Assembly: GCA_963970005.1 (NCBI GenBank)
Contig: CAXAMN010003536.1
Location: forward strand, 36,944-100,943
DNA length: 64,000 nucleotides
Direction: 5' to 3'
DNA from: Durusdinium trenchii
Taxonomy: Eukaryota; Sar; Dinophyceae; Suessiales; Symbiodiniaceae
Shown here one piece after another: positions 53,237 through 63,795 of the stretch (its first letter is position 1; each line of letters begins with the position of its first letter). A model generated the notes under the pieces. That model searched no databases. It was not told where the DNA came from and saw only the letters and a program-made list of their open reading frames with translations. The translations under genes and the position numbers were made by a program.

Positions 53237-54237
53237 CTAAGCTTGAGGTCGTTCATATGCACTGATTGCGGTGCCCAGAACAGCTGCAAAGGCAGGTTGG
53301 TAATCTTCCATGTAGGAGGTTCTCTTGCCAATGCCTGGAATGTGTCCTTCAAGGCGACAGTGTTCATGACTATGGTCACATAGGAGGTTCATGCTTTCAG
53401 TCACAGCTCGTTTCGTGGTGCGAATGGTTGTGTCCTTCTTGGCGGGCCGCCAAACTCCATCAATATCACAGCAAACGCAACCATAGCGACATTGATGAAA
53501 ACGAGCATTGAGACCTGGAAGGTGCCTCAAGGCGTTGGTGCTCCATGAGAGTGCTTGAGTTGGTTGTTCAAGATGTGCATGGCGTCCATGTTGAACTTGC
53601 TGCAAGTATGCTTGTTTGCAAAAGCCAAGGTGTACACGATGATGCCATTCATGAAGAGTGTACAGCGTTTCTTTTCTCTGCTCAGTGGTGGCTGAGATGT
53701 TTTGCATCTTGCTCCATGGACCACATGATGGAGACAAGAAGAGCTCATCAGGTTCTTCTTCTTGGAGGCGTTGCATGAATAATGCACGGTGGCTTGCCAA
53801 GCTGAAATTCCAACCAGTGGCGAAGGAGAAGACTTCGACCTTCATGCCCAATGCTTCGGCCAGTTGCGAGAGTCTGCTTTTGCCAACATATACTTCCCAA
53901 AGAACTCGAGGTGGTGGATGGCCTTCTTTACGAATCACATTGTCCACATAGGCATGAAGTCGGTTCAGCTGAGTCTGTGAGTTGGAGATCAGCGTTTTCC
54001 AGCGCTTCATTGGCATTGGAGACCCTTGGTCCTCAATGGATTCTTCGACCTGGTAGATGTGCTCTTCAGTGAGAAAGTCGTCGAAGGTGCCGGGATCGCC
54101 AAGAGTTTCTTCAAGCTGTAGGTCGAAGCTTGGCTCCATTGACAACTGATCGCTGTCGAAGGTGTCCGTGAGAGCCAGGAGGTATTCCTCGTGCTTGCCA
54201 AGAACAGCTTGTTGCCACGGGTGATCACCAAACTTCA
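53237..54237 (-). CDS. Copia polyprotein segment with methyltransferase-like domain
   Basis: The frame from about 54237 (track start 54145) reads 'HPWQQAVLGKHEEYLLALTD' and then an acidic linker. From residue 81 (counting from 54145) there is a Rossmann-like pattern: 'VLWEVYVGKSRLSQLAEALG' (like motif I, E-x-x-x-G-x-x-x-L), 'PDELFLSPSCGPWSKMQ' (position and shape of motif IV, with Cys141 in S-C), 'HAHLEQPTQALSW' (like the E-N-P/V motif VI) and a 'CDHSHEHCRLEGH' motif. This resembles C5-cytosine methyltransferases in motif order, but the PPC and ENV cores are altered, so activity is doubtful. It lies between protease and integrase, where canonical copia elements have no domain. The frame ends in TAG at 53237-53239. 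Confidence 0.5.
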
Positions 54238-54377
54238 GACGCTGCTGGGCGTTTCACCCTTCAGAACAAATCCTTGCACCACTCCATAGGTGTTGTTGAT
54301 GTAGAACGGAAGCTTGCAGGTCCATGTGCTGACCTTTTGGTGGTTTCCTCCAAAGTGGAAAGTCCGTTCACAGCGGT

Positions 54378-55790
54378 TCAACTGGAGTCATTGGTGTCGA
54401 AGCCGAGCTGCTTCAGGTGGTGCACATACCGGATGAGAGGTCCACTGCCCATGAGGAAGCTCGATGCTCCAGGGTCTAGCATGGCACAATCAGGTCGTTT
54501 ACGTCCAAAGGAATCCTCAAAGATGACCATGGATTGTTCATCTGCAAGTGTGGCAACACTCTCAACTGCTTGACGCTTGCCAGAACCAGTTGTTGAAGGC
54601 TTTGGAGTGCTGGACTGAGCAGTACATTGAGCCGTTCGGTGTGCAGTTGAGCCACATCGCATGCAGGCAGGAGCCAAAGCGCTTCGAGCACGACCTTTGG
54701 GATCAGCTTGTTTGTCAGGAGGCTTGTTGTAGCGGTAGGTGCTGCTTTTGCCTTTTCCCTTGGACTTGCCCTTTTTGCCCTTTCCAAAGCCAGAACCATA
54801 TCCCTTGCCGAACTGAGGTCGAGGTGCTTGAGATGAAGTTGCTGTCGAAGATTGGTCCTGCAGGGCCACAATGGGCAGGAAACCCCTGCTCATCTTGAGG
54901 TCGTTGAACCTCTTGCGGGCGTCCGTGTAGGTGGCATAGGCCTCGTCATACTCGGAGACATCAAATTCACCATCATGCTCTTGGATGTCGCACTCTTCTT
55001 GGAAGTAGGCGGCATCATCATCAAATTCATCATACCATTTATCGACCTGCTCATCGTCAAGGTAGTAGGTGCCCTCATCCTCGGGTTCCCACTCAACGGA
55101 TGGGTTGTCCCAAGTGAGGTCAACTGCGTTGTCCTCACCAGCGAAGTAGCCTCGACCCTTGCCGGTCGAGTTGAAGGGGCGCTGCCAACGACTGTTAACA
55201 GACTGTCCGCCACCTTTGTAGTCTTGACCCAGGATTGCATACATAGCTTGTTGGGTTTTTGCACGTTCAAGGAACGCAGATTGCGTCATGAGCATCTGCT
55301 TTTGCTCACGAGTCAGGCCAGATTTGGCCAGGAGGTGCCAGCCTTGCACGGTGTCCGGAAGTTTCACTCCGTGCTTCTCAACTTGTTTCAACTTGTCATC
55401 ATGGTCGGTCACAAACTGGAGGAGCGTCTGATCCTGCCGCCGTTGGAGGTGCTCAAAGTATGCGGAAAAGTCCGCAGGAAGCTCAACCTTGCTATCATAG
55501 CGAAAGGTAGAATCAAGGCGGGTCAGGATGTGATCCAGTGCTTTGTCGTTCTCTGCTTGTTCGATGTCAAAATCCTCGCATAGTTTCCAAGCGGTGCCGC
55601 TTAGCGAACCAAGCAAGTTGAGAATGGCCTCGCCTTGGCGCTTGCTCAAACACATCTTTTTGTAGTAAATGAGAATCCTCTTGCGCCATTCACGGTAACC
55701 ACTCAAGGTTCCATCGAACAAGGGGATGTAGGAGTCTCGGGCTGACACAAAGTCAAGGTCAGCCTTCTTTTCCTTTTCGGCCGTGGCCAT
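54378..55790 (-). CDS. Copia Gag and start of protease
   Basis: ATG at 55790, 470 aa. Residues about 15-190 are the copia-type Gag helical domain ('PLFDGTLSGYREWRKRI', 'LLQFVTDHDDKLKQVEKHG'). An acidic spacer lies at about 225-290 and a Gly/Lys tract at about 325-350. A CCHC zinc knuckle C376-x2-C379-x4-H384-x4-C389 follows. The protease begins with 'DCAMLDPGASSFLMG', with the catalytic Asp at 439 in DPGAS where most members have D-T/S-G. The frame ends soon after, and coding continues in another frame from about 54240. Gag packages the element RNA. Confidence 0.85.
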   Translation of the reverse strand: MATAEKEKKADLDFVSARDSYIPLFDGTLSGYREWRKRILIYYKKMCLSKRQGEAILNLLGSLSGTAWKLCEDFDIEQAENDKALDHILTRLDSTFRYDSKVELPADFSAYFEHLQRRQDQTLLQFVTDHDDKLKQVEKHGVKLPDTVQGWHLLAKSGLTREQKQMLMTQSAFLERAKTQQAMYAILGQDYKGGGQSVNSRWQRPFNSTGKGRGYFAGEDNAVDLTWDNPSVEWEPEDEGTYYLDDEQVDKWYDEFDDDAAYFQEECDIQEHDGEFDVSEYDEAYATYTDARKRFNDLKMSRGFLPIVALQDQSSTATSSQAPRPQFGKGYGSGFGKGKKGKSKGKGKSSTYRYNKPPDKQADPKGRARSALAPACMRCGSTAHRTAQCTAQSSTPKPSTTGSGKRQAVESVATLADEQSMVIFEDSFGRKRPDCAMLDPGASSFLMGSGPLIRYVHHLKQLGFDTNDSS

Positions 55791-55963
55791 CGTTCAGGAC
55801 GATGGACGTCCCACAGCCGCACTGTGTGAACTCACCTGCCAGGGAGACAAGGACAAAGGTCTCGTCAGGCAAGAAGAGATGGATGTAGTTGTAGTTAGTG
55901 GAGGTTATGTTGTATGTGTAGGTTGTGTTGTAGCGAAGTGGCGCGGGAGCTCCCTGGATGGGA

Positions 55964-55975
55964 GCTCCGCTACCA
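55964..55975 (-). promoter_or_regulatory. Candidate primer-binding site
   Basis: Read on the minus strand this is TGGTAGCGGAGC, starting 11 nt inside the 5' LTR. It matches the complement of a eukaryotic initiator tRNA-Met 3' end (TGGTAGCAGAGG in the human tRNA) at all but two positions, as expected for first-strand priming in copia elements. Confidence 0.5.
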
Positions 55976-55986
55976 ATGTCACTTTC

Positions 55987-56214
55987 TGGTAGCTGGAGCT
56001 GTAGAAAGGAAGACGATCGAACACTCGAAGTTCCAATCGAAGGTCGGTCGAAGCGATGCCCACGAAGTCAGCGCTCCCTATTTTCCATCATGGCTTCAAG
56101 TCGTGCGTAGTTCCCACCCCTGACGGTGGTTCGGTTTGAACCCATTGGGCATTCATGAAATAAGTACCATGCTTCTCCAAGGCATGGTGGCACATGATTT
56201 CTTTAAAATCAACA
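55987..56214 (-). repeat. Copia LTR, right copy
   Basis: 228 bp. It lies upstream of Gag on the minus strand, so it is the 5' LTR. The left copy diverges from it mainly by C-to-T. Confidence 0.9.
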
Positions 56215-56218
56215 TTTC

Positions 56219-57050
56219 TATATAAGAATTAGGTACTAAGGTGATTGTTTAAAATTTAATATTTTATAGATATGTATGAAGTAATGGTGCATAATATTTG
56301 TAATTGTGTGATTTATGGGGTTTTAATTTGTCTAAAATTGTTTGTATTTTTTTCGAAAGAATAGAAATATATATTTTAGATAATGATAATATATTTATGT
56401 ATTTTTTCTTGGAAAGAAGAATTAGAGGATTGCATTCTTTTGCAGAATCTAATGATAAACGAATTATACCCAAATTATATGTTTCTACACAATTTCTTAC
56501 CCATTCCCCATTTTGGTTGTTTTGGTGGGATTTGGATAGGGTTATTGAAATCTTTGATGAAAATGGATTTGCCCAATTTGTTTAGCATTTAACAGATATT
56601 GTTTGCTTATTGCCTCGGTGTAAAGTGGAGCTATTGCTGGAAGTCTAGCTAATTACAATTTCAAAAAAACGAATCATTTACGAATTATATCTTCGAATCA
56701 TACCTCCCGAATTATATATTCGAATTATTTGTATATTTTAATAGATATTAATATAATATTTAAATATATAATTCATTATATATAATATTTAGAATTAATT
56801 AATTATAATCCTTGTATATTGTTAGGCGAATCTAAGATATCGTAGAATAGAATAGATATTAATTATTGATGGATTTCTTAATTTGACAATAGATATTTTA
56901 TATCATCACCCCAAAATCAATCGTAACCGCATGAATGAAATTTTTGATACAATAAAATGAATATTTTCCCGAAAATGTTCCGAATTCTTCATATTATTTA
57001 TAATCATCCCATTTTTCAAATTGAATTCGACGAATTCAAATCTGGAATCT
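56219..57050. other. Very AT-rich flank, fragmentary frames
   Basis: A 93-codon plus-strand frame (56304-56585) contains aromatic-rich sequence ('HSPFWLFWWDLDRVIEIFDE') but no known motif. It may be a decayed N-terminal part of the LINE at 57.06-57.9 kb. Confidence 0.3.
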
Positions 57051-57058
57051 ATGAGTAG

Positions 57059-57890
57059 CAAGCAGGCATTCGGCAGGATTGTCCCCTTAGCTCGTATCTA
57101 TTCGTCTATTCGTCATTATTATATCGAATATATTCTCGGATATTCGATCTGAATATCACCGGTCTCTCAATCATGGACAATTGGATTAATATTGATACGG
57201 TTTTAATTATTGAAAATATTTAACACGGGTTTAATGAACCGATTATTATTATATGTTGTTGAAAATAAATTTGAATATTACGGTCTTTTGTTCAATAAAT
57301 ATAAATGCGCAATTATCTCCACGAATGGAAAATATGATGTCAGATTTAGGGACGGAATCCGTATAGTATATGAAGATCATATCTCATATCTCGGGGGTTC
57401 CTCATACGATATATAAATAATCAAATTGAAATTGAATGCAGGATTTCTGCAGTTATGGCAATTTGGACACATATTTTTCAACAATGCAAATTGTCATATC
57501 AGAATTTTTTTTATCTATAATGATATGATTCATTCAACGATTTTATATGGGTTTGAAACGGTAGATTTGATGCATCCTTATTTTCTAAATTCCAAATTTT
57601 CCAATTATGCGACCTCCGAAAGATCCTGAAGATGCGCATCCCATTCATCGACCGTAGAAATACGAATGCCGAAATCTACCGTACATCAATACCCGGCACA
57701 ATAATGCCAATTTTTGTGACCTTCATTATTATCCTTATATGCCTGAGGATTCTCCCATTTGCCTTTCTTGATATTCGTTTGTTAATTTGTTTCACCTTAA
57801 TGCCTATTATATTTTCATTTCATCTTCAATTTGGTTGGTTCAACCTAGGGTATGTTTTTTCCAACATCCGAAATGCCAAATGAGCATTCG
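57059..57890 (+). pseudogene. Decayed LINE-type reverse transcriptase in AT-rich DNA
   Basis: Motifs occur in order but in three frames. RT motif B is 'QAGIRQDCPLSSYLF' (57059-57103), where G-x-R-Q-G-C-P-L-S-P is usual. A motif C remnant 'NIDTVLI' stands near 57189-57209 in place of ADDT. Then comes 'EYYGLLFNKYKCAIIS' and 'VRFRDGIRIVYEDHISYLGG' (57240-57405), the Y-G-L-x-x-N-x-x-K and Y-L-G boxes of non-LTR RTs. Thumb-like 'IHSTILYGFETVDLMH' (about 57528-57573) and 'MRIPFIDRRNTNAEIYR' (57632-57682) complete the picture. Frameshifts and loss of one motif C Asp mark it as dead. Confidence 0.7.
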
Positions 57891-57899
57891 GTCAGGAAG

Positions 57900-59270
57900 G
57901 CATAAATTCTTTTAAAATATCCGGTTGTATTGAAATCCAAGATTAATATAGGATATTTTCCCAGGATTGATCCTGTTTCAGCCAAAACAGATGGATACAA
58001 TTGAAAATTAGAGGATCAAAATAAGGCAAAAAAAATACCTGATAATTTTAGGAAGGCTTGAGGTCAACATACTAAACGAATAGGATCGACGAAATCGTTC
58101 CTCAAAAATAGATGTTGGACGACGAACGAGATAAAACAAAATTATTTCAATCTTAGGTATTTTCCAACATTTTGTATTCTCTGTGGAGATCTGACGTCTA
58201 AGAAAATTAAGTATTGTTATAGATATCTGAAAATTTTAAAAGGTTAATGTATTTTTGGGCAGATTCGGTATATTTCTATTAGTTTATAATATATTGTATC
58301 TTCTGCCTGCAGATCGAAGATTTGTTCAAAAAATTAAGGATCTAATTTTCCAAAGAAATATTCATGGAAATAATTATTATGAAATCCCGGGGGATAGATC
58401 AATGCCAATAGCATATTATTGTTTATTCTCATATTGTCAGGTGGCCAATGCAAAAAAAATAATTTGTTGAGCAATTCAATTTTTTTACAATCTAATATTT
58501 CGGGCGTTATTTAGAATTATCTATATCCTTAAGGATAAAATCATCTATATTATAAAAAAATAAATTTGTATTTAGATTCCCACCAAAAAAATTAAATATA
58601 AAATATATTGTGTATGTTTCATCGGATTTTTCCATAATATCATATATTATTATTATTCTTGTACTAGCAAACCTCAAACAATAGATGATTTCTGCACAAT
58701 ATTTTCAAAATATTCATTAAGATCAAATAATATTTCCTATCATAAATAAAAAAAAATATATATATATATTTAACTAAATACGTAAAATTCAAAAAAAAAC
58801 AAAAAATCGTTATCATTTACGATCATATTTCGTCTCCCTTTTCTCTTACATTCCCACTACCGAATAAATATAATTCTATTAAATATCCGATATACTGCGC
58901 CTCAATCAAATAATAACTAAAATAATTCATTGGAATAGTTCATTATTAATGATTATATTTATTTTATTTAACATAATTATGATTCCTTAATATAAAATCA
59001 TCCTCATATCTTGATTTAGAAATATCATAATAACAATATATCATATTTTTACCATAATATTTACCAATATAATATATAGAAATACAATTATTATCTATAT
59101 ATCCTTAATCCTATATAATCATTAATTACCATCATTTTTTACAATACCTCAAACCAAAAATACAAAAACAAAATAAAATCAATCAAATATCTTGCCAAAA
59201 GCATGCTAATTAACAAAATTATTTTATATATATTCAATCGATATAGTTAAATAATCAAATCATTTTTTTC
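57900..59270. other. AT-rich non-coding DNA
   Basis: Mostly A/T with TATATA runs. A 71-codon frame at 58255-58470 may be LINE remnant or chance. No gene or RNA recognised. Confidence 0.4.
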
Positions 59271-59275
59271 ATTTC

Positions 59276-59470
59276 ATCTTCCAGCTATCTCCTCGGATAG
59301 CCCGTGTTGGGCCGCAGGCAGCTAAGAGCCCGGACACGTCTGGCGTGTCGAAGCGCCAACTCGAATCCAAGGTCAAAAAGACCATAGCTTAGGCAAAACG
59401 ATCACCAAGCAAATCTACGAAATTGTGTGCCGGCATAGGAAGAGGCTTCTTCCAAATTGCATTGACCAGG
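59276..59470 (+). other. GC island 1 with stacked hairpins
   Basis: A GC-rich patch of about 190 bp in AT-rich DNA. It starts at ttccag, then hairpin GCTATC-TCCTCG-GATAGC (59284-59301), then GCCC-GTGTT-GGGC (59300-59312), then GACACG-TCTGG-CGTGTC further on. The same arrangement recurs at 60085. Confidence 0.6.
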
Positions 59471-59756
59471 CGGGACGGAAACAAATCACTATAAATATAT
59501 ATATATATATTTCAAATATATATCTCATTAAAATAATTATATATATTTATTTCAATTAATTATTGTTATATAATTTACATATTATTTAAAAAATACTATA
59601 TATATAGACATTTCTTCAATATATATATACATATAATTCTAAATATATATAATTTACATATTTTAAATATTTAGTTTTATATACATGTTATATTTATTAA
59701 ATATAATCTGTTTATATATATTGATCTTTATATAGATTAATATATATTAGGGTGCC

Positions 59757-59910
59757 GAAAATTGCACTTCTTAATTTCTAAAACGAAACATTTCCTTTCC
59801 CCTCAGAATCCTACGTGCAACATGTCGACAACCTAAAAGCCTTACAAATATTATAAGTTTAAATGGGTAAAGAAACTTAATCGTATTATACCTACCAAGA
59901 AAATGGATAT
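59757..59910 (+). repeat. AT-rich repeat unit, copy 1
   Basis: It is similar to about 60965-61120. Shared words are CTTCTTAATT, ACGAAACA, CTACGTGCA, ATCGACAA/GTCGACAA and TACC(T)ACCAA. It lies about 470 bp downstream of GC island 1. Confidence 0.6.
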
Positions 59911-60084
59911 ATCATTTTATTTAAATAGATTTTAAAAATGTATTTTAGGGTTCTTAAAATATGTTTTTTGTATTTTTCAAGAAGTGCTAGAAATATATAT
60001 TATATATATATATATCATTATATATAATATTCAATAATTTATTGTTTTTGTAACAATAAAATATCTATTTTTCATTCGTTTCCA

Positions 60085-60835
60085 GCCTGAGTAGGTTCAG
60101 GCCCGTGTTGGGCAGCACCACTTGTGTGGTGGGTGTTTCTAGAGCATCTATTGCCACGGTCACGTGCGATCGAAAAGCAGCAAAATCGAATCAAACGAAC
60201 TGCTCAGTTAGAGAATGCCGTAGCCAAGAGATCAGACAGATCAGCCAGTTCCTCGACCGGTCGTCGCCACCATAAGCTGAGTGCATCTTGCGGTACAAGC
60301 CAGTACATGTACGCAGCACGGCGTACCGGATCAACAATCGGGCATCGAACAGGTGCACGGCCATCATCAGTAATCCACGAGCTGCCCGAGCTCACAAACA
60401 AACATTGGTTGGCCGCTCCAAGATTCATCATCAAAGTGGCACAAGATGGCCACCACTCGGTAAGGGACCCAATTCATGTCTTGGCCCATGGGGTTGTTGA
60501 AGACCGACATATGGACCTCAGCACGTGAGAAGTCCACAGGAGCATCATGCTTCGTGGCAAGGTCTGGAAATCGTTCGAACTGTAACACAATGCATGGGTG
60601 GACATGAACACAAGCGTGTGTATAGGGAGCTTGGTCATGCCACATGTTGATCATAATTTGCAGGTCACATCTCTTTTCAACTGCCATACGAAGGAGCAAA
60701 GGTGCCAATAAGGCTCCACGGTCTTCGATGCTATGGGCAAGCCGGGTTTGCCAACCCCAGTGTTCTCGGCTCCAAAGAGAATCAGTCAAGTGCTAACCAC
60801 GGAGCCACCCCAAAAATTCGGCAGCGTCCTGTCAA
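60085..60835 (-). pseudogene. GC island 2: hairpins plus degraded ubiquitin-protease-like fragment
   Basis: The plus strand starts with hairpins GCCTGA-GTAGGT-TCAGGC (60085-60102), GCCC-GTGTT-GGGC (60101-60113) and CACCAC-TTGT-GTGGTG (60116-60131). On the minus strand, 60789-60367 encodes 140 aa including 'DLQIMINMWHDQAPYTHACV' and 'WVPYRVVAILCHFDDES'. Coding then jumps frame to 'SSWITDDGRAPVRCPIVDP' and 'AAYMYWLVPQDALS' (about 60390-60300). The order (His box, then D-D-G, then A-Y-x-x-W/Y) is reminiscent of the C-terminal half of a ubiquitin-specific protease. The match is weak and no Cys box is seen. Broken by a frameshift. Confidence 0.35.
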
Positions 60836-60964
60836 TCTAACAACATATATCGAATCTAACAACATATATTGAAGCTATAAAATATTTATATCGAAACTAA
60901 CAATACATATGTCATTATCAATTTTAAATACAAAACTAATACCTAACAATAATACACTCACATA

Positions 60965-61120
60965 CCAACAATTATCCTTCTTAATTCAAAAACGAAACAA
61001 ATACGTTCCCCTTAAAAATCTACGTGCATCATATCGACAATCAAATTTCCCCACCTAAATACCTTATATCTATTACATTTTAAACAGGCATAAATATCTA
61101 ACCATGTTGTATCTACCAAA
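60965..61120 (+). repeat. AT-rich repeat unit, copy 2
   Basis: A diverged copy of 59757-59910, lying downstream of GC island 2. Hairpin block plus AT-rich tail thus form a duplicated unit. Confidence 0.6.
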
Positions 61121-61239
61121 TATATATAAATTGGATTAGAACAGAATAAAACACATAAATATATTATTAAATATTTATATATAAATAAAATTATAATATT
61201 GAATAATCTTATTTTTCAATATATATATATTATAATATA

Positions 61240-61790
61240 CTAGGGTCGGCCCGCTATTTCTAACAACGGAAAAAGACGATCCTCAAAATTCGAAACCGAT
61301 AGATCAACAAATGAAGAAAATGACAAACCGATGAATCCCGGACCTTTTTTCCTTCTTAGCCGTCAGTAGGGAACATGGGTCTGGCTTCTATTCATCGCAT
61401 CAACGAATTTCATGTAACAACAGAGGACATTCTCTGTGATCGGCCACGATAGCGGCACTCGCTACCGGTTCTGTTACAGGTCTCATCGATAATTTTCTGC
61501 AAGTTCTTTGTCACTTGCAGCAGCCTTTGTGGCGGATGGCGAACAGGACACAGGTCAGTGCCACAGATCGCAGAGCGTTGCGCCAGAATTGCCAGAAAGC
61601 GCGGACAGCCACCCACTGCAATTGATCGTTTAGAGTGACCAATGGATCCACGTCCGAGTGGCTGTCGCTTGCCGGACTGCCGCTTCAGGAATTGATGCGC
61701 GACACTCACGCTTCAACCAAGCTGTCGCTTCCTGAGAGCTGAGCGATGGAGTCAAAAGATCCGGACTAATCGGAGTCTGAGCAATGCAAA
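61240..61790. other. GC-richer island, no recognised gene
   Basis: About 550 bp of moderate GC in AT-rich surroundings. A minus-strand frame (61709-61410) has a basic composition and cysteines but no domain. Confidence 0.3.
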
Positions 61791-61983
61791 AATGGGGCCA
61801 AATGCTCTAAAATTCTGTAAACTATATTCAATATATTCAATGAGCTGGAATGATATTGGCATATTATCTATATCGACTCAATATTTTGGTATAAATATAT
61901 ATACATCTACGAATTCTTTGCATTTATTTGTAGTGCATAAATTTTCATGAAAACTCCAAGATTGAACCCCCATTAAATAAGAA

Positions 61984-62275
61984 TAGTTCTTCTCAACAAA
62001 GGACTTCTTCTAACCCGCAAATAAATCCGGCGTTAGTTGGCGACCCACCCGCTTGCGCTGTGCCTGTGGTAATTAGAGGCAATGTCAAAGTCGCAAATTA
62101 TTTCAATACCTTTAAATTGATTTCTTTATTAATGGGAATTATTCTAATTTGTTCCAAGTCTAAATGAATAGCTCGAAACCTTATGAAATATAGTGAAGCT
62201 TCGTCGCAGCATAGGACTTCGTCTAAGCCCGAAACAAGTCTAGTGTTAATTGACGACCCGCTAAGTTGCCTGCAG
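61984..62275 (+). repeat. Duplicated AGGACTTC-TCTAA-CCCG block
   Basis: 61993-62055 and 62208-62255 share AGGACTTC.TCTAA..CCG.AA, then GTTA.TTG.CGACCC. The copies are about 215 bp apart in the same orientation. Confidence 0.6.
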
Positions 62276-63470
62276 CCAGCCAAAGGCGGGCATGGCAACA
62301 GGAATGACAGGACGCCCAGACATCATTCCAAACCAACACAAATCCATTCAGAATCCAGCCCACATCCATCTAGAATTACGCTAAGCTCGGTCCCTTATTC
62401 CAGAGGTCTGAGGCACTATGCCGAAAGCATATTCCTGAATATAATGTATAAATATACCATACAAATTATAATATTGATAAGCTATTGGATCGTATGTATT
62501 CAGCTGGGCCCTCCTGCAAAGGCAAGGTAGCAATCTCCCTGGGCTTTAGCTTCGCCTTCCAGCATGGCCGCAAAACTCGTAAATAAACCCACGGTAAAAA
62601 CCACGAAGGCAAATAACAAACAATACAAACGATCGATAGAAAAAGCTCCGGTATTCCACCCCATGAGAACCGAATTTGCATTATTTTTGGAATTTTGGAA
62701 AGCGAAATTAATATCGCGAATATCCACCGTGCCTAGCATTATTTCGAATATTTATGACTTCAAGATTATGATTCCCGGAAGCAACTGCACCTCTGTTGGA
62801 CCACACGCAAATGGCAAAATAACAGCAACAACAGGATTATTACGATAAAGAATTGAAAATCGAGCTAATTAAGGCAACATCAATTTTGAGAAAACCCAAT
62901 TCGTGCTTGCAAAGATTTTTTTTCTTTTCATAATGTTTCTATGTAAGAAGTTGTTTCCAATATATCTACAATATTGTACGATGTCCATGATGCTTGCAAA
63001 AAAAAAAACCCATATAATTTAATAATATTAGTTTGACCTTTATTTTGAAGCTACAAAAAGCAATTCGAACAAAAGATAATTCAAAACATAGATTAAATAA
63101 TCGACGCAACCATAACAAATCTAAATAAATAATATACATATAAAAATAGAAACCACAAGAAAAAAATATAAACCAAAAATAATTCAATACAATATTGCCA
63201 AAAAATGCAAAAATCTTTCAAACCATTAAATACAAAAATTAAATATTATACTAAAACCTTCTTCCTTTATACATGCATTCAAACACTATAATAGAAAGAT
63301 AATATACCATTCAAATATATTTTATCAAAATATCAAAAACAAATTTTAAATTTACGAGGCATTTATACATATAATTATTAAATATTACAATAAAACCTTA
63401 TTGCCTCATCTATAAATAATATTCGATAAATATGCAAAAATTAAACCCAAAAAAAATAAAAATTCAAAAT
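62276..63470. other. AT-rich DNA with short GC patches, no gene
   Basis: Short frames on both strands (for example 62183-62530 plus and 62500-62739 minus) overlap each other and show no motif. Nothing is supported. Confidence 0.35.
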
Positions 63471-63473
63471 CGA

Positions 63474-63795
63474 TCATAATAATTGTAGTAGTAATAATAA
63501 TACGAATAATAGTAGTAATAATAATAATAATCGTATTAGTAGCAATAACGATAATAATAATAATAACACTAATAATCCTAATAATAATAATTGTCGTTAC
63601 AATAATAATTATAATAGTATTAATAATAATAATCGTCGTAATAATAATAAAAATAGGCGTAATAATAATAATATTAATAATAATAATAGTATTAATATTA
63701 ATATTAATGGTAGCACCAGTAGAAATAATAGTAGTTGTAGGAAGAATAATAGAAGTAATAATAGTAATATCGTCGTCGTAATAATAGTGGTATAG
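63474..63795. repeat. Compound (AAT/AGT/CGT)n trinucleotide array
   Basis: About 320 bp of trinucleotides, mostly AATAATAAT with interspersed AGT and CGT. The minus-strand poly-Ile frame across it is an artefact of the repeat. A shorter AGT/CGT run resumes at 63894-63930. Confidence 0.9.

Larger units (their letters stand above)
48128..56214 (-). mobile_element. Ty1/copia LTR retrotransposon (inactive)
   Basis: Direct LTRs lie at 48128-48361 (3' LTR for the minus-strand element) and 55987-56214 (5' LTR), each beginning TGGTAG and ending AACA. A candidate 4-bp target duplication TTTC lies at 48124-48127 and 56215-56218. Internal order on the minus strand is Gag with zinc knuckle, protease, methyltransferase-like insertion, integrase, RT, RNase H, membrane/coiled-coil tail. 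The order PR-INT-RT-RH defines Ty1/copia. Two TAG stops, frameshifts and two Asp-to-Asn catalytic changes show it is dead. It is inserted in the AT-rich block. Confidence 0.92.
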
